This document shows positions 52,601 to 60,938 of a DNA stretch of 64,000 nt, piece after piece. The notes under the pieces are model-generated. The model saw only the letters and a program-made list of their open reading frames with translations, was not told the DNA's origin and made no database searches. The stretch is from Anseranas semipalmata. Its lineage: Eukaryota; Chordata; Aves; Anseriformes; Anseranatidae. Numbering within the stretch: the stretch's first letter is position 1; each line of letters opens with the position of its first letter. The stretch lies in the NCBI GenBank assembly GCA_013399115.1, contig VXAA01001151.1:1137992-1201991 (forward strand), read 5' to 3'. Both the position numbers and the translations under genes were made by a program.

Positions 52601-52824
52601 CGGGACCTCCACGGTCCCCACCTGGGGCCTCCGGGCCGGGCTCTGCACGCCCGCGCCTCGCCCCGGCCCGGCCGCCTACCTGCCAGCAGCCTCTCCTTCA
52701 GGAGGTTGAGCACGGCGGCCGAGGTGGGCCCCTTGGGCTTGTAGACGGCGAACAGCCCGCTCAGGGAGAAGAGCTTCTCGGCGGGCTTGCCCAGCACGAC
52801 GCCGCCCACCTCCCTCGTGGCCAT
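22434..52824 (-). CDS. TRUB1: TRUB1, TruB-family pseudouridine synthase (8 coding exons, joined)
   Basis: TRUB1 converts uridine to pseudouridine, classically U55 in the tRNA T-loop, and in mammals also acts on mRNAs carrying a T-arm-like hairpin. The eight exons listed separately join in frame (145+96+56+82+73+140+57+215 nt) to 287 codons plus TGA. Residues 25-35 hold the KPxGxTS motif (KPKGPTS). Residues 67-80 hold the catalytic motif [14 protein letters not shown], with Asp73 matching the TruB nucleophile. Residues 149-156 read PPLYSALK. Residues 201-210 read [10 protein letters not shown] with the conserved Arg208. The C-terminal part matches vertebrate TRUB1 ([23 protein letters not shown]). 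All introns are GT-AG. Human TRUB1 is about 349 aa; the difference is mostly a shorter N-terminus here and a different extreme C-terminus. No frameshift or premature stop was seen. TRUB2 is excluded because the motifs follow TRUB1 along the whole length. Confidence 0.96.
22649..24009 (-). other. TRUB1: TRUB1 intron 7
   Basis: 1361-bp GT-AG intron, donor GTAGGC and acceptor TACTGTAG, a TAG rather than CAG acceptor. Short open frames on both strands around 23430-23800 resemble no family. Confidence 0.8.
24010..24066 (-). CDS. TRUB1: TRUB1 coding exon 7 (conserved arginine)
   Basis: 57-nt exon encoding residues 198-216, [19 protein letters not shown]. The block matches human [19 protein letters not shown] and the bacterial CSKGTYIR-type motif, whose Arg (Arg208 here) is conserved in the TruB active site. 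Gly to Ser at 202 restores the residue common in bacteria. Acceptor CATTCCAG|ATGTTG, donor CAAAG|GTAGGC. The exon is too short to find by open-frame length. Confidence 0.95.
24067..25200 (-). other. TRUB1: TRUB1 intron 6
   Basis: 1134-bp GT-AG intron, donor GTAAAG and acceptor ACATTCCAG. No repeat or gene recognised inside. Confidence 0.8.
25201..25340 (-). CDS. TRUB1: TRUB1 coding exon 6 (YSALK motif)
   Basis: 140-nt exon encoding residues 151-197, [20 protein letters not shown] through FQPPLFTL. The junction rebuilds [11 protein letters not shown], the second TruB signature (compare bacterial PPxYSALKxxG), whose Tyr is an active-site residue in the family. [11 protein letters not shown] and [12 protein letters not shown] match vertebrate TRUB1 almost residue for residue. 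Acceptor TGATCAG|CTATTC, donor CACTGG|GTAAAG with the last exon base at 25201. Confidence 0.96.
25341..26586 (-). other. TRUB1: TRUB1 intron 5
   Basis: 1246-bp GT-AG intron, donor GTAAGT (the best consensus donor of the gene) and acceptor TCTGATCAG. Nothing else is recognised inside it. Confidence 0.8.
26587..26659 (-). CDS. TRUB1: TRUB1 coding exon 5
   Basis: 73-nt exon encoding residues 127-150 plus two bases of Leu151. It covers [17 protein letters not shown] and IMQVPP, aligning with human [24 protein letters not shown]. Codon 127 is completed G|AC (Asp). Acceptor TTCTACAG|ACCAGG, donor CCACT|GTAAGT. A run of seven A on the coding strand (26643-26649 as T on plus) encodes part of Thr-Lys-Lys-Asp, where human has Gln-Glu, and the frame stays intact. 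Confidence 0.94.
27471..27556 (+). mobile_element. CR1 LINE 3'-end fragment
   Basis: About 86 bp matching the CR1 3' terminus: TTAGTGGTAGACCTGGCGGTGC, then CTTGATGATCTTGGAGCTC, TTTTCCAACCTAAGTGATTCTATGA. The reverse complement of the copy at 57145-57260 shows the same segment. It is a short 5'-truncated piece in TRUB1 intron 4, opposite in orientation to the gene. Confidence 0.85.
28291..28308. repeat. C18 homopolymer (G18 on the TRUB1 strand)
   Basis: Eighteen consecutive C within TRUB1 intron 4, so the pre-mRNA carries a G18 run. It could fold into a G-quadruplex and is a likely sequencing-error spot. Confidence 0.9.
29662..30343 (-). mobile_element. CR1 LINE, 5'-truncated (3' part of ORF2)
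   Basis: A CR1 copy in TRUB1 intron 4, same orientation as the gene. The 3' tail at 29657-29690 has repeated ATCATAGAAT units. The minus frame 29762-30352 is open for 196 codons and encodes the C-terminal end of CR1 ORF2 ([55 protein letters not shown]). Homology to the copy at 59885-60925 stops at about 30343, marking 5' truncation. It lacks the reverse-transcriptase core, so it is not autonomous. Confidence 0.95.
32827..32908 (-). CDS. TRUB1: TRUB1 coding exon 4
   Basis: 82-nt exon found by splice sites and homology; it is too short to stand out as an open frame. It encodes residues 100-126, from [16 protein letters not shown] through VTEEKPY, plus one base of codon 127. The conserved LGKATDTLD block is the TruB strand after the catalytic domain. 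Human has [15 protein letters not shown], so Glu is replaced by Leu106 here. Acceptor CTTCCCAG|AAATAC, donor TTATG|GTAATC. Phase is consistent with both neighbours. Confidence 0.94.
36564..36587. repeat. (AGG)n trinucleotide repeat
   Basis: About seven AGG units in TRUB1 intron 3 on the plus strand, antisense to the gene. Confidence 0.9.
36766..36801. repeat. Poly(T) run with embedded assembly gap
   Basis: Eight T, nine N (36774-36782), then nineteen T. This is an unresolved homopolymer in TRUB1 intron 3; the true length is unknown. Confidence 0.95.
43609..43625. repeat. Poly(A) tract
   Basis: Seventeen A preceded by GGGGG in TRUB1 intron 3. Confidence 0.9.
43921..43946. repeat. A-rich tract
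   Basis: Sixteen A, one C, nine A in TRUB1 intron 3. Confidence 0.9.
46813..46868 (-). CDS. TRUB1: TRUB1 coding exon 3
   Basis: 56-nt exon encoding residues 81-99, [19 protein letters not shown]. This is the segment after the catalytic loop, and it matches human VVGIGxGTKML closely. It enters in phase 1 and ends in phase 0 after the Lys codon. Acceptor TCTTTGCAG|TGG, donor CCAAG|GTAAGG. The small size matches the conserved vertebrate exon structure. Confidence 0.94.
46869..50881 (-). other. TRUB1: TRUB1 intron 2
   Basis: 4013-bp GT-AG intron, donor GTAATG and acceptor CTTTGCAG. It is AT-rich with scattered short open frames that match no family I recognise. No CR1 copy is visible. A short C-rich stretch lies near 49364-49380. 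Confidence 0.8.
50882..50977 (-). CDS. TRUB1: TRUB1 coding exon 2 (catalytic aspartate)
   Basis: 96-nt exon. Codon 49 is completed as Glu (G|AA) across the junction, giving LLAEAG as in human TRUB1. It encodes residues 49-80, including the lysine/arginine-rich linker KGNKRKSQ and the catalytic motif [15 protein letters not shown]. Asp73 is the expected nucleophile. ATGVL matches the general TruB consensus better than the human form, which has Arg at the Thr position. Acceptor TTTGCAG|AAGC, donor TTAG|GTAATG. Confidence 0.95.
50978..52679 (-). other. TRUB1: TRUB1 intron 1
   Basis: 1702-bp GT-AG intron (donor GTAGGC, acceptor TATTTGCAG). The promoter-proximal part is still CpG-rich. The middle holds an old CR1 copy at 51384-52070, in the same orientation as the gene. 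I see no other coding signal. Confidence 0.85.
51384..52070 (-). mobile_element. CR1 LINE, older degraded copy
   Basis: In TRUB1 intron 1. The 3' end at 51384-51400 shows TAGAATAGAACAGAATAG, followed by CR1-like sequence (CACTTGGAAGGGACTTTCAA, AAGTCCAACTGCC). Reversed, two frame-shifted pieces resemble the CR1 ORF2 C-terminus: 51470-51679 ([15 protein letters not shown], where intact copies read [15 protein letters not shown]) and 51701-51889 ([22 protein letters not shown]). It belongs to a different subfamily from the two young-looking copies. The 5' boundary near 52070 is approximate. Confidence 0.9.
52680..52824 (-). CDS. TRUB1: TRUB1 coding exon 1 (start codon)
   Basis: Encodes residues 1-48, beginning MATREVGG, plus the first base of codon 49. 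It contains the [14 protein letters not shown] segment, the conserved N-terminal TruB motif. The ATG at 52824 has A at -3 and G at +4, a strong Kozak context, and is the only in-frame ATG I see in the GC-rich frame that stays open upstream to about 53180. The donor reads GGCAG|GTAGGC at 52680/52679. Human TRUB1 has roughly 60 residues before the equivalent LLSLSG segment; here there are about 17, so either the bird protein is shorter or a non-ATG upstream start is used. The exon lies inside the CpG island. Confidence 0.93.
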
Positions 52825-52904
52825 GCTCCGAGCGTGCCCCGCCGCCGCGGGGAGCCGGGCCCCGGCGCCCGCCCGGCTTCCGCCCCGCCGGCCTCCGCCC
52901 GGGA

Positions 52905-52922
52905 GCCTCTGGGAAACGTAGT
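52905..52922 (-). promoter_or_regulatory. ZNF143/Staf-like SBS element
   Basis: The minus strand reads ACTACGTTTCCCAGAGGC, close to the SBS consensus ACTACAATTCCCAGNATGC bound by ZNF143 (Staf), and about 80-100 bp upstream of the TRUB1 ATG. SBS elements cluster near transcription start sites of CpG-island promoters. The match keeps ACTAC and TCCCAG; the A after ACTAC is a G and the 3' GC tail is partly kept. Binding is inferred. Confidence 0.65.
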
Positions 52923-53130
52923 TTGCCCGCCCCGGCGCCGCGGGGAGGGAGGACAACGGCNTGTCGTGGTGGGCCTGAGGGGAGTAGCGGTCACCGGGCC
53001 TTCTGTACGAGGGGATGAATCCGAGGGCTTTGGAAATCCGCCACTGAGGGTGGCCGGGGCGCGACAAATGTCTGAAGGGCAGCAGCCGAGTGCTGCCAGG
53101 AGGCGAGCCGGAGATGGGCTGCGTGGCTGA

Positions 53131-55391
53131 ATCAGCCACGCTAGCCAAACCCTGCAACGGCTTCGTGGGATTCTCTTCCACTGGAAACCTTTAAATCAAA
53201 AAACTAGGAGTCCTTTTTTAAAAAATATTCTGTAGCTTAACCAGAAATAAGGGCTTACTGCAGGAATTACTGAGGGAAGTTCTCCGACTGGTACCCCAAA
53301 ACCAGGTCATACTGGGCAGTGGTAGCAGGGCTTTCTGGCTGTGTTATCTGTTTACAGCTAAGCATACGCACAAGAATTTGTAGGATTATGGCCCAAGTTT
53401 TAGATAACGTTATCAGACTTCCATAACAGCCTTAGGTAATCAATTAGAAAATAGACATACCATGTCTTAGTGAATGCGGTGAGACCCCTGCAGTTCTGGC
53501 TTTAGCACTGAGAAGAAAATGTTACTATCAAACTGGCCCAAAGTTGGAATTTGAAATTTGAGCCATCTCACAGAGGTGAGATGCTAGGTGCTTGATTTGT
53601 GGAATATCACATTTATGGATGATAGCTGCAAGTAGATAAGTTACATTTTGTGGTTGCATGCAGTTCACACTGTCCTACAGCATGAGCAGAAAGACACATG
53701 GCTTTCTGATAAATGGGTTTGGAGAGTTGCTGTCCCTCCCCCTCACCCATCACAAAGTTAGTCATTGTACCCTCCTTGCACAACTTAAAAGAATTATATT
53801 CTGCTGACTACTTGCTCAGTCCGTTAATCTTCCTGCCTTCATGTGTGTCATATAAGAAAGTATTGCTAAGGCGGGCTTCTCTCGGCTCTCTCCCTCCTCT
53901 AGTTGAATCACAAGAGAACTACAGCATGTGGGTTTTCCTCTTCAGGCCTGACTTGTACAGAATCATTTCTCTGACAACACTCCCAAGGCATTAAAACAAG
54001 CTATACATGAGCAAGGTACCAAGAACTTGGATGTTTCATTCATTTCATTTATTCATTTGTGAAAGCCTGCAGATGAAACCGTGAAGAGACAGTGTTGTGG
54101 AAAAATAAACACGTTTAGCTAAGGGCTAAGCACATTCCCAGTGCTTCCCAGAGCTTGAGAAGCAAGTATTCCTGCTGAAGTCAATGGCTGTCTCTGCACA
54201 GAGTAGGACCAAGGCCCACGTGTGCTTAAGCACTTTTTCAGCCTGCACTGGGGCCCAGGGCTCCCTCAGTGCCTGCTCACACGTCCCACAGCAGCTACCT
54301 GGGTGCCCAGTGCCTCAGATGCAAGCTAGGAACTCTGCTTCCAGGAGATGAGTACCTGCTTCCTGCCACTAGCAGTGCTGAACAGCCTCCCTGACACACT
54401 TCTTGCACGTATTATTAAAGCAGTGTGGTTACCAGAGACAAGCACTAGCTCCTCTCAAATGTACAAATGTATGCAGAAAGGTTTAGTGGCACCCATGTGT
54501 TCAGTAACGGTGAACTCGGAACCATTCCTTCTTAATAAAAGCAGGGTGTCTAAAGCTGTCTGGAACTATCAGGCAAGATTTTAATTATGCACCTTATTTG
54601 CTCAGATCTCATTTACATAGCTGTAATCTGGCTGTGAAAATATTTGCAGTTACCTTAAGCTGTGAGGGTGAATTCCCTCGTGAGTGGTACGTGTGGCAAT
54701 CACTGTAGGACGTGCAAGCGAGGTGTCGGGGTCCTTCTCCAGAAGACAAAATGGCAAAAAAACAAACTTGGGTAAAAAGACAGCAGGAAAATTGCTGCTG
54801 ATTTACATGGAGTAAAAATCTAAGCTGTGGTGTGGAAAGTGTGTTGTAAACCATGATGGAGTTTCTCTTGCAGCTATGGGTTAGTCAGGCTAACCATTTG
54901 AAAAACATTTGTAAAGTATTCTCACAAAAGCACAGATTGCTCTGGAAGTGAGCTCAAGCAAAATTGTTTAAACATTACTGCTAAGAAATGGTGTAGCAAG
55001 CTTCCAAGCAAGGAGATTGCAGCCCAAGGACTGAAATGTGAGCCTGTCACCCAGTCATGCCCAGCGCTATCACTAGGTCAGCAGGCTGTTCTGAAAACAT
55101 TGAAAAGGGGTGGAAGTATGTTACACGAAAATGAGAGCTCCACTGTTAGCATGAAGATGTCCCTAAGGCAAAGAAAACCTCAGCTTTCGAAAAATGCAGC
55201 AGTGGACAGGGCCTGTGATAAACCTCCCTGTACTGCCTTTTAAGGACTGACCTAAGCTAAGGATTGTCTAAAATGATTTGTCTACTGTAATTATCCTGAC
55301 ACAGACACAGGGCACGAGCTGAAGGTCAGTGTCTGACTCTGGTACTGTTTCCACAAATTACAAAAAAAATTATATATATATATATATAAAG

Positions 55392-55431
<40 letters not shown>

Positions 55432-57144
55432 ATTAGAGCGGTTTCAAGTGACTAAAGAAACTGCCCCCTACTCTCATTTTTAGAACTGAGCAGCAAGTTC
55501 TTGTAGGTCTCCCAAACTTCTGCATCAGCAATTAAAATCCAACTCTGTTACTGCAGCAGATGGAGTCTTTGGAGGCTTAGAAAGAAGAGTTTTGCTTTGA
55601 CTTCAGTGGGCATTGGATAAGGGCCCAAAACAAGAAATGTGAAAGACTATTAATGACTGTCAGTATTTTAGTTAGCTAGAAGTGTATGAGCACATAAATC
55701 ACACATGGCTCGCTTCATGGGGCAAGGTTATTCAGCATTCGAAATGGCGAGAATGATGTACCAAACTGTTCGTCTCAAGGGCATTATTTCAGATTTGCCT
55801 CGTGTTGCTAGTGATTAAAAGTCATTACCATCTGCTCAGCAGCCTATTTGAAATGAGATGTTTATCTCCAACGATTTCTAGCCAAGCCAGGATCCACAAC
55901 AACCAAAAGCATGATTAGAGTTACTGATTTTATTAGCGACTTTAATAATGGGGCTCAGTAAAAGGTTGAAAGGACATCGTTGCTTTATGCATGAAGCATG
56001 GTAGGTCTGGTAGAGACAGGCCAAATGCTCCACACAGGTCACTGGAATTGCACAAAGTAATGCCTCAAGGATCTGGTGCAATTATGCTTTATAGAGAAGA
56101 GATAATGTAGAAGGTAATAGTAGCTATAGTATGTGCAAACAGCAGATGAGTGCTGTTGCAGGAGAGGAGGAATCCTTTGCTTGTCTGTGCAGAACAGAGA
56201 TGCAACATTTCCTTCTCCAGGAAGATGTTTACTTCCTTGTCTGCTTTTAGACCAGCATTTTCTGAAGTAATGCTTACACACCACAATGCAGAAGAATATG
56301 ATGCTAGATGTCAGCTTTTAAAGTAGATTCATCAGCAGAAGGCCATTTCTGTATCTGTGTTCAGCAAGTCACTTTATGATTCCAGCTTTATTGTCTGTAT
56401 CCAAATCAGTGCAGATAATTGCAAGGAGGTCAGTCATGGCTCATGGTCTTCCTGTGAAAACAGAATTGCAGCTGTTTGAAAGTTTAGGTCCTAGTCATGT
56501 GAATTGTTCCCTTTGTCAACCAGGGGAATTTTGTCCATAATAGGAAATGTCAAAGCCCAAAGTACATAGAATATTTTTCCTCTAACTGTTCCATCTGGTT
56601 GGATAATAAGGCATAGATAAATAACTCTTCAACTTGTTAGTTCATTCAGTCCCGTTCAGATGGGTACGAAGCACTTGCTTGATTGTGTGCGAGTGTTTCT
56701 TTAGAATAAAAGTAGGTTCTTCAGCATCTTGTTGAACTGCAGCAATTTTGAAAAAGGAATGTCAATTATTGCATGCAAGGGAAAGAGAAAACTACCCATG
56801 CCATACACTAGCACTAGGTTTGGCAATTTTTGTTAGTCATCGTACCCATGAAAAAAGGTTCCTAAACTGCAAGTATTTAATGAAATGATTTTTGTAGTTT
56901 GTTCAGAACAAGATCAGTAGTCTAGGTTTACACCAATTTGGATTTACATCTAGGCTTTTGTTTATTTTTAATTTTTTTCTTTATAATTTTTTTAAATTTT
57001 TTTTATATATATTTTCTTTCCACCTTTATTCTGACTTCTCTGATATTAGAGGGATTATTTTCAATTGAGAATAGTTTAGATAAGAACAGGTTTTGGTTAG
57101 CTGATTTAATGCAGATTTATAGTGTCAAATTGAGTTGGACTGAA
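53131..57144. other. Intergenic, upstream of TRUB1
   Basis: Beyond the CpG island the base composition returns to AT-rich. It holds the AT microsatellite, diverged motifs at 54172-54217 and 55590-55626, and a low-repeat block at 55620-55880. I found no exon of FHIP2A, the upstream neighbour in human. Confidence 0.6.
55369..55430. repeat. (AT)n microsatellite, interrupted
   Basis: Two alternating TA arrays (55370-55388 and 55394-55428) split by AAGAT. It lies upstream of the TRUB1 promoter in intergenic DNA. Self-complementary, so hairpin or cruciform forming. Confidence 0.95.
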
Positions 57145-57583
57145 CAGAATCATAGAATCACAGAATCATTTAGGTTGGAAAAGACCTCCAAGATCATCAA
57201 GTCCAACCGCTAACCTAGCACTGCCAAGTCTCCCACTAAACCATGTCCCTAAGCACCACATCTACACGTCTTTTGAATACCTCCAGGGATGGTGACTCAA
57301 TCACTTCCCTGGACAGCCTGTTCCAATGCCTTACAACTCTTTCAGTGAAGAAACTTTTCCTAATATCCAACCTAAAGCTCTCTTGGTGCAACTCCTCTTG
57401 TCCTATTGCTTGTTGCGTGGGAGAAGCGACTGACCCCTACCCTGCTACAGCCTCCTTTGAGGCAGGTGTAGAGAATGATAAGATCTTCCCTGAGCCTCCT
57501 TTTCTCCAGGCTAAATAACTCCAGTTCCCCCACCCACTGCTCATAAGACTTGTTCTCTAGACCCTTCACCAGCTTCATCGTCC
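57145..57583 (-). mobile_element. CR1 LINE, short degraded copy
   Basis: The 3' tail is CAGAATCATAGAATCACAGAATC at 57145-57167. The typical segment TTAGGTTGGAAAAGACCTCC and the AAGTCCAACCGCTAACC block follow. On the minus strand, pieces such as [12 protein letters not shown] and [14 protein letters not shown] are ORF2 C-terminal remnants broken by indels. The element ends around 57583, where sequence becomes unrelated. Confidence 0.92.
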
Positions 57584-59884
57584 TAAATGAATATAGCATG
57601 ATTCAAATGTTTTTAGTTATTCCTTCTTAATGTGAAATGCATCCCTGGCAGTTAACTAAAGAAGAGAACAGCAATTCTTCCTGGCCACTGATGGGTCACA
57701 AATGGTGTAGAGCTATAGAGAAATATGATACAGATACAATTTAAATTGTTCCTTAAAGAACCTATTGCATTAGTAGGTGAGGACATATCTGTTATGGACT
57801 GGGAAGTTACTTTTAATCTCTGATGCATGTCCAGCTGTGTCTGTAATGACAGAAGATTAAGCATGGTCTGGAATCAGAAGAGTCATTTTGCAGATCTTTG
57901 ATTTTCTTGCTAATAAAAGTCTTAGTGGGATTCTCAGTTCTTGTTAAATTTGCACAGTTTCTTGTTACAGTTACTGTCAAAGAACTAATTTTCCAAGAAG
58001 CTGCATCCTAATTAGGAATGATGAAGGATTCACCAGATGTGCATATGGAAGAATGAAGCGCATGAGGGATTGTTTATGTGGACAATTCAAGACTAAACTG
58101 CCCCCCTGTAAATTTAGAACATAAGGTTAAAAAGACCTAGGTGCTCTCAAATCTGGGAAGATGCCACTGCTGCATTAAATTCAGCAATATGAGTTGAACT
58201 AAAGTGTGTTTTCTAGAAAAAATATTCAATCTTGATTTGAAGATACCAGGAGACAGAAAAAAAATAGATTTGTGTCTTCACAAGTGGTTCAAATGTGTGC
58301 TCGTTTTCTCACCTGGCTTTGTACAATTTTCACGTTCAGATAAATGTGTTAATAATCAGCCTTTGGTGACCCATTCTCACCCTGTGAGCACACATACAAA
58401 CTGATTAGCAGTTTGTGATGGATCTGCAGTACCTGAGCTCCCACACCTCAGAAGACCACCTTTCCTCACCTCATTTGTATGAAAGAACAGATTGCATCTC
58501 CAGAAAAAGAAGCCACCTTCTACATCTAGCATTAAACTCACATCAAAGTTAAATAAATATTGTGTAATTTCTTGACACAAGAAAGCTGAATCCTATGAAG
58601 GCCCCATCTGGGGGGGTGAAGAGCTCTTCCAAAACACTCCTGCACTTCAGGTTCAATGTGCTTGGGCTGCAGCAGTGGCACAGCCATCTCCTCTGCATGA
58701 GCAACTCCGTCGGTGCAGGTCCCCAGCCCAAGTGCTTATGGAAAGCATAAGAGTGAATACTGCAAGGACTTGCCTTCACCTCTTATGTACCTCACCAGCC
58801 CAAGCAAATGCCTATGATAAGAAGGTCAAAGCTGTGGGCTTGCTATCCATTGTCCTAAGAATGAATTTGGAGCCGGGGAGGTGTTTGCTGTATTCCCTGG
58901 CAGGAGTCGTCAGTGGCCATTCTGGCAAGTTTTGCCTGGAAGTTATCCTGCTGGCATGAGAACAACCATAGCACACCTTCTCCATTCTCTTTTATTGGCA
59001 GACTCTCACCCTAAAAAAGCACAAGTAACCATGGATTAGTTCCAATTAATTCAGAAGTGCAAACAAACAAAAGTAGCCATTGCCCACGGGCAAGGGCTGC
59101 CAATTGCATTGCTAATGAGAACTCCAGAATCAATAATCAAGCAGCTCCAGGCAGTGAAGTGTATTTCTAATGCACGTTATAATACTGTTAGCTGAAATTT
59201 TTCCATTTACCATAAATTATTCAACTTTTAATTGCTTAGGCTGTAGAGTCTGTAAAGATGCTAATTGCCACCTGTAAGATTAAATTGATAATGTCTGCTT
59301 TTTATTTTCATAAAGACAGACTTAAAATGGCAGAGAGAAGAAAGACCTTGATTCCACAGATACCCTGATAAAAATAAAGAGATTCTAAAGATGATGAACG
59401 TTCTGCTTTTTTATTCTGGCTTGTGATCATTAAAATGACTATCCATATTTACCATATCTCTGTGAACAAATAAATATTTTGACATAGCTGGATCAATATT
59501 CCACTCTATCCAGATTATGCCGTCTCATATCTTGATCATGGACAATGAGCAACCCTAAGATGAGACTGTACTTTGCCTGTCACACCTGAAGTCCTAAACT
59601 TTTTCTTATTTTTAATTAAATAAGAAAGGAAAATGTAGTTGCATATTGTCAATTTTCTGACATTTCTTCCAGGTTTTCATAATATTTGTTATCATTCTTT
59701 CTTTGGCTGTTTTATCTGGCCAGCTTTGTAGGGATATTGTCTAGACAGATGGACAAAGAGACAGAAAGTTTGCTTTTTGTAGTAATCAGTGTGGGGAAAA
59801 GATGAGAAGTTTATTCAGAAATGTTTTTGCTAGTAAAAAAGATTCCATTTGCTGCAACTATAAATACAATATCACCTAGAAAGT
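57584..59884. other. Intergenic between two CR1 copies
   Basis: No gene recognised. The segment 59090-59520 is free of repeats and rich in homeodomain-type ATTA/TAAT cores with an E-box CACCTG near 59272, so it is a possible regulatory element. Confidence 0.5.
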
Positions 59885-60925
59885 CATAGAATCATAGAAT
59901 CATAGAACGGCATAGGTTGAAAAGGACCTTAAAGATCATCTAGTTTCAACCCCCCTGCTCTGGGCAGGGTTGCCAACTACTAGAGCAGGCTGCCCAGCGC
60001 CACATCCAGCCTGGCCTTGAATGCCTCCAGGGATGGGGCATCCACAACCTCTCTGGGCAACCTGTTCCAGTGCCTCACCACCCTCTGAGTGAAAAACTTC
60101 CTCCTAATATCCAACCTAAATCTCCCCTGTCTTAGTTTGAAACCATTCCCCCTTGTCCTATCACTATCAACGTGTGTGAACACGCGTTCCCCCTCCTGTT
60201 TATACGCTCCCTTCAGGTACTGGAAGGCCGCAATGAGGTGTCCCCGGAGCCTTCTCTTCTCCAAGCTAAACAAGCCCAGTTCCCTCAACCTTTCTTCATA
60301 GGAGAGGTGTTCCAGCCCTCTGATCATCTTAGTGGCCCTCCTCTGGACCCGTTCCAAGAGCCCCACATCCTTCTTGTGCTGGGGGCCCCAGGCCTGCACG
60401 CAGTATTCCAGGTGGGGTCTCACCAGAGCAGAGTAGAGGGGGACAATCACCTCCCTCTCCCTGCTGGCCACCCCTCTTTTAATGCAGCCCAGGACATAGT
60501 TGGCCTTCCGAGCCGCAAGCGCGCACTGCCGGCTCATGTCCAGCTTCTCATCCAGCAGGACCCCCAAGTCCATCTCCGCAGGGCTGCTCTCGAGTTCTTC
60601 TTCTCCCAGTCTGTATAAGTGCCTGGGATTGCCCCAGCCCAAGTGCATCACCTTGCACTTGGCCTTGTTGAACCTCATGAGGTTCTCTTGGGCCCACTTC
60701 TCCAGCCTGTTCAGGTCCCTCTGGATGGCATCCCTTCCCTCTATGGTATCAACTGCACCGCTCAGCTTGGTGTCGTCCGCAAACTTGTTGAGGGTGCACT
60801 CGATTCCGTCATCTATGTCATTAATAAAAATGTTGAAGAGCACCGGTCCCAAGACCGACCCCTGAGGGACACCGCTTGTGACCGGCCTCCACCCAGACAT
60901 AGAACCATTGACAAGTCGGTCTGGA
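59885..60925 (-). mobile_element. CR1 LINE with open reverse-transcriptase segment
   Basis: The longest CR1 here, about 1.04 kb, upstream of TRUB1. The 3' tail at 59883-59908 repeats CATAGAAT. A 306-codon frame at 59980-60900 covers the distal reverse transcriptase ([16 protein letters not shown], then FADDTKLSG with the catalytic Asp pair at residues 42-43) and the C-terminal domain to [13 protein letters not shown]. The frame begins partway through the RT domain, so the element is 5' truncated near 60900-60925, next to a T13 run on plus (60926-60938). It is not autonomous, though the frame is undamaged, which suggests a fairly recent insertion. Confidence 0.95.
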
Positions 60926-60938
60926 TTTTTTTTTTTTT

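Larger units (their letters stand above)
52190..53130. promoter_or_regulatory. TRUB1: CpG island over TRUB1 promoter and exon 1
   Basis: An abrupt rise in G+C and CpG density against AT-rich flanks, centred on TRUB1 exon 1. GGGCGG boxes lie on the minus strand at 52880-52885 and 52895-52900. No TATA box is evident, as expected for a housekeeping CpG promoter. Long open frames on both strands here come from scarcity of stop codons in GC-rich DNA and are not genes. One undetermined base sits at 52961. No divergent gene is visible on the plus strand. Confidence 0.85.

Noticed and set aside
52243..53130. 295-codon plus-strand open frame
   Set aside because: It lies in the CpG island antisense to TRUB1 exon 1. 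It is rich in Pro/Ala/Arg and overlaps open frames in other phases, as expected for stop-poor GC-rich DNA. No domain is recognisable.
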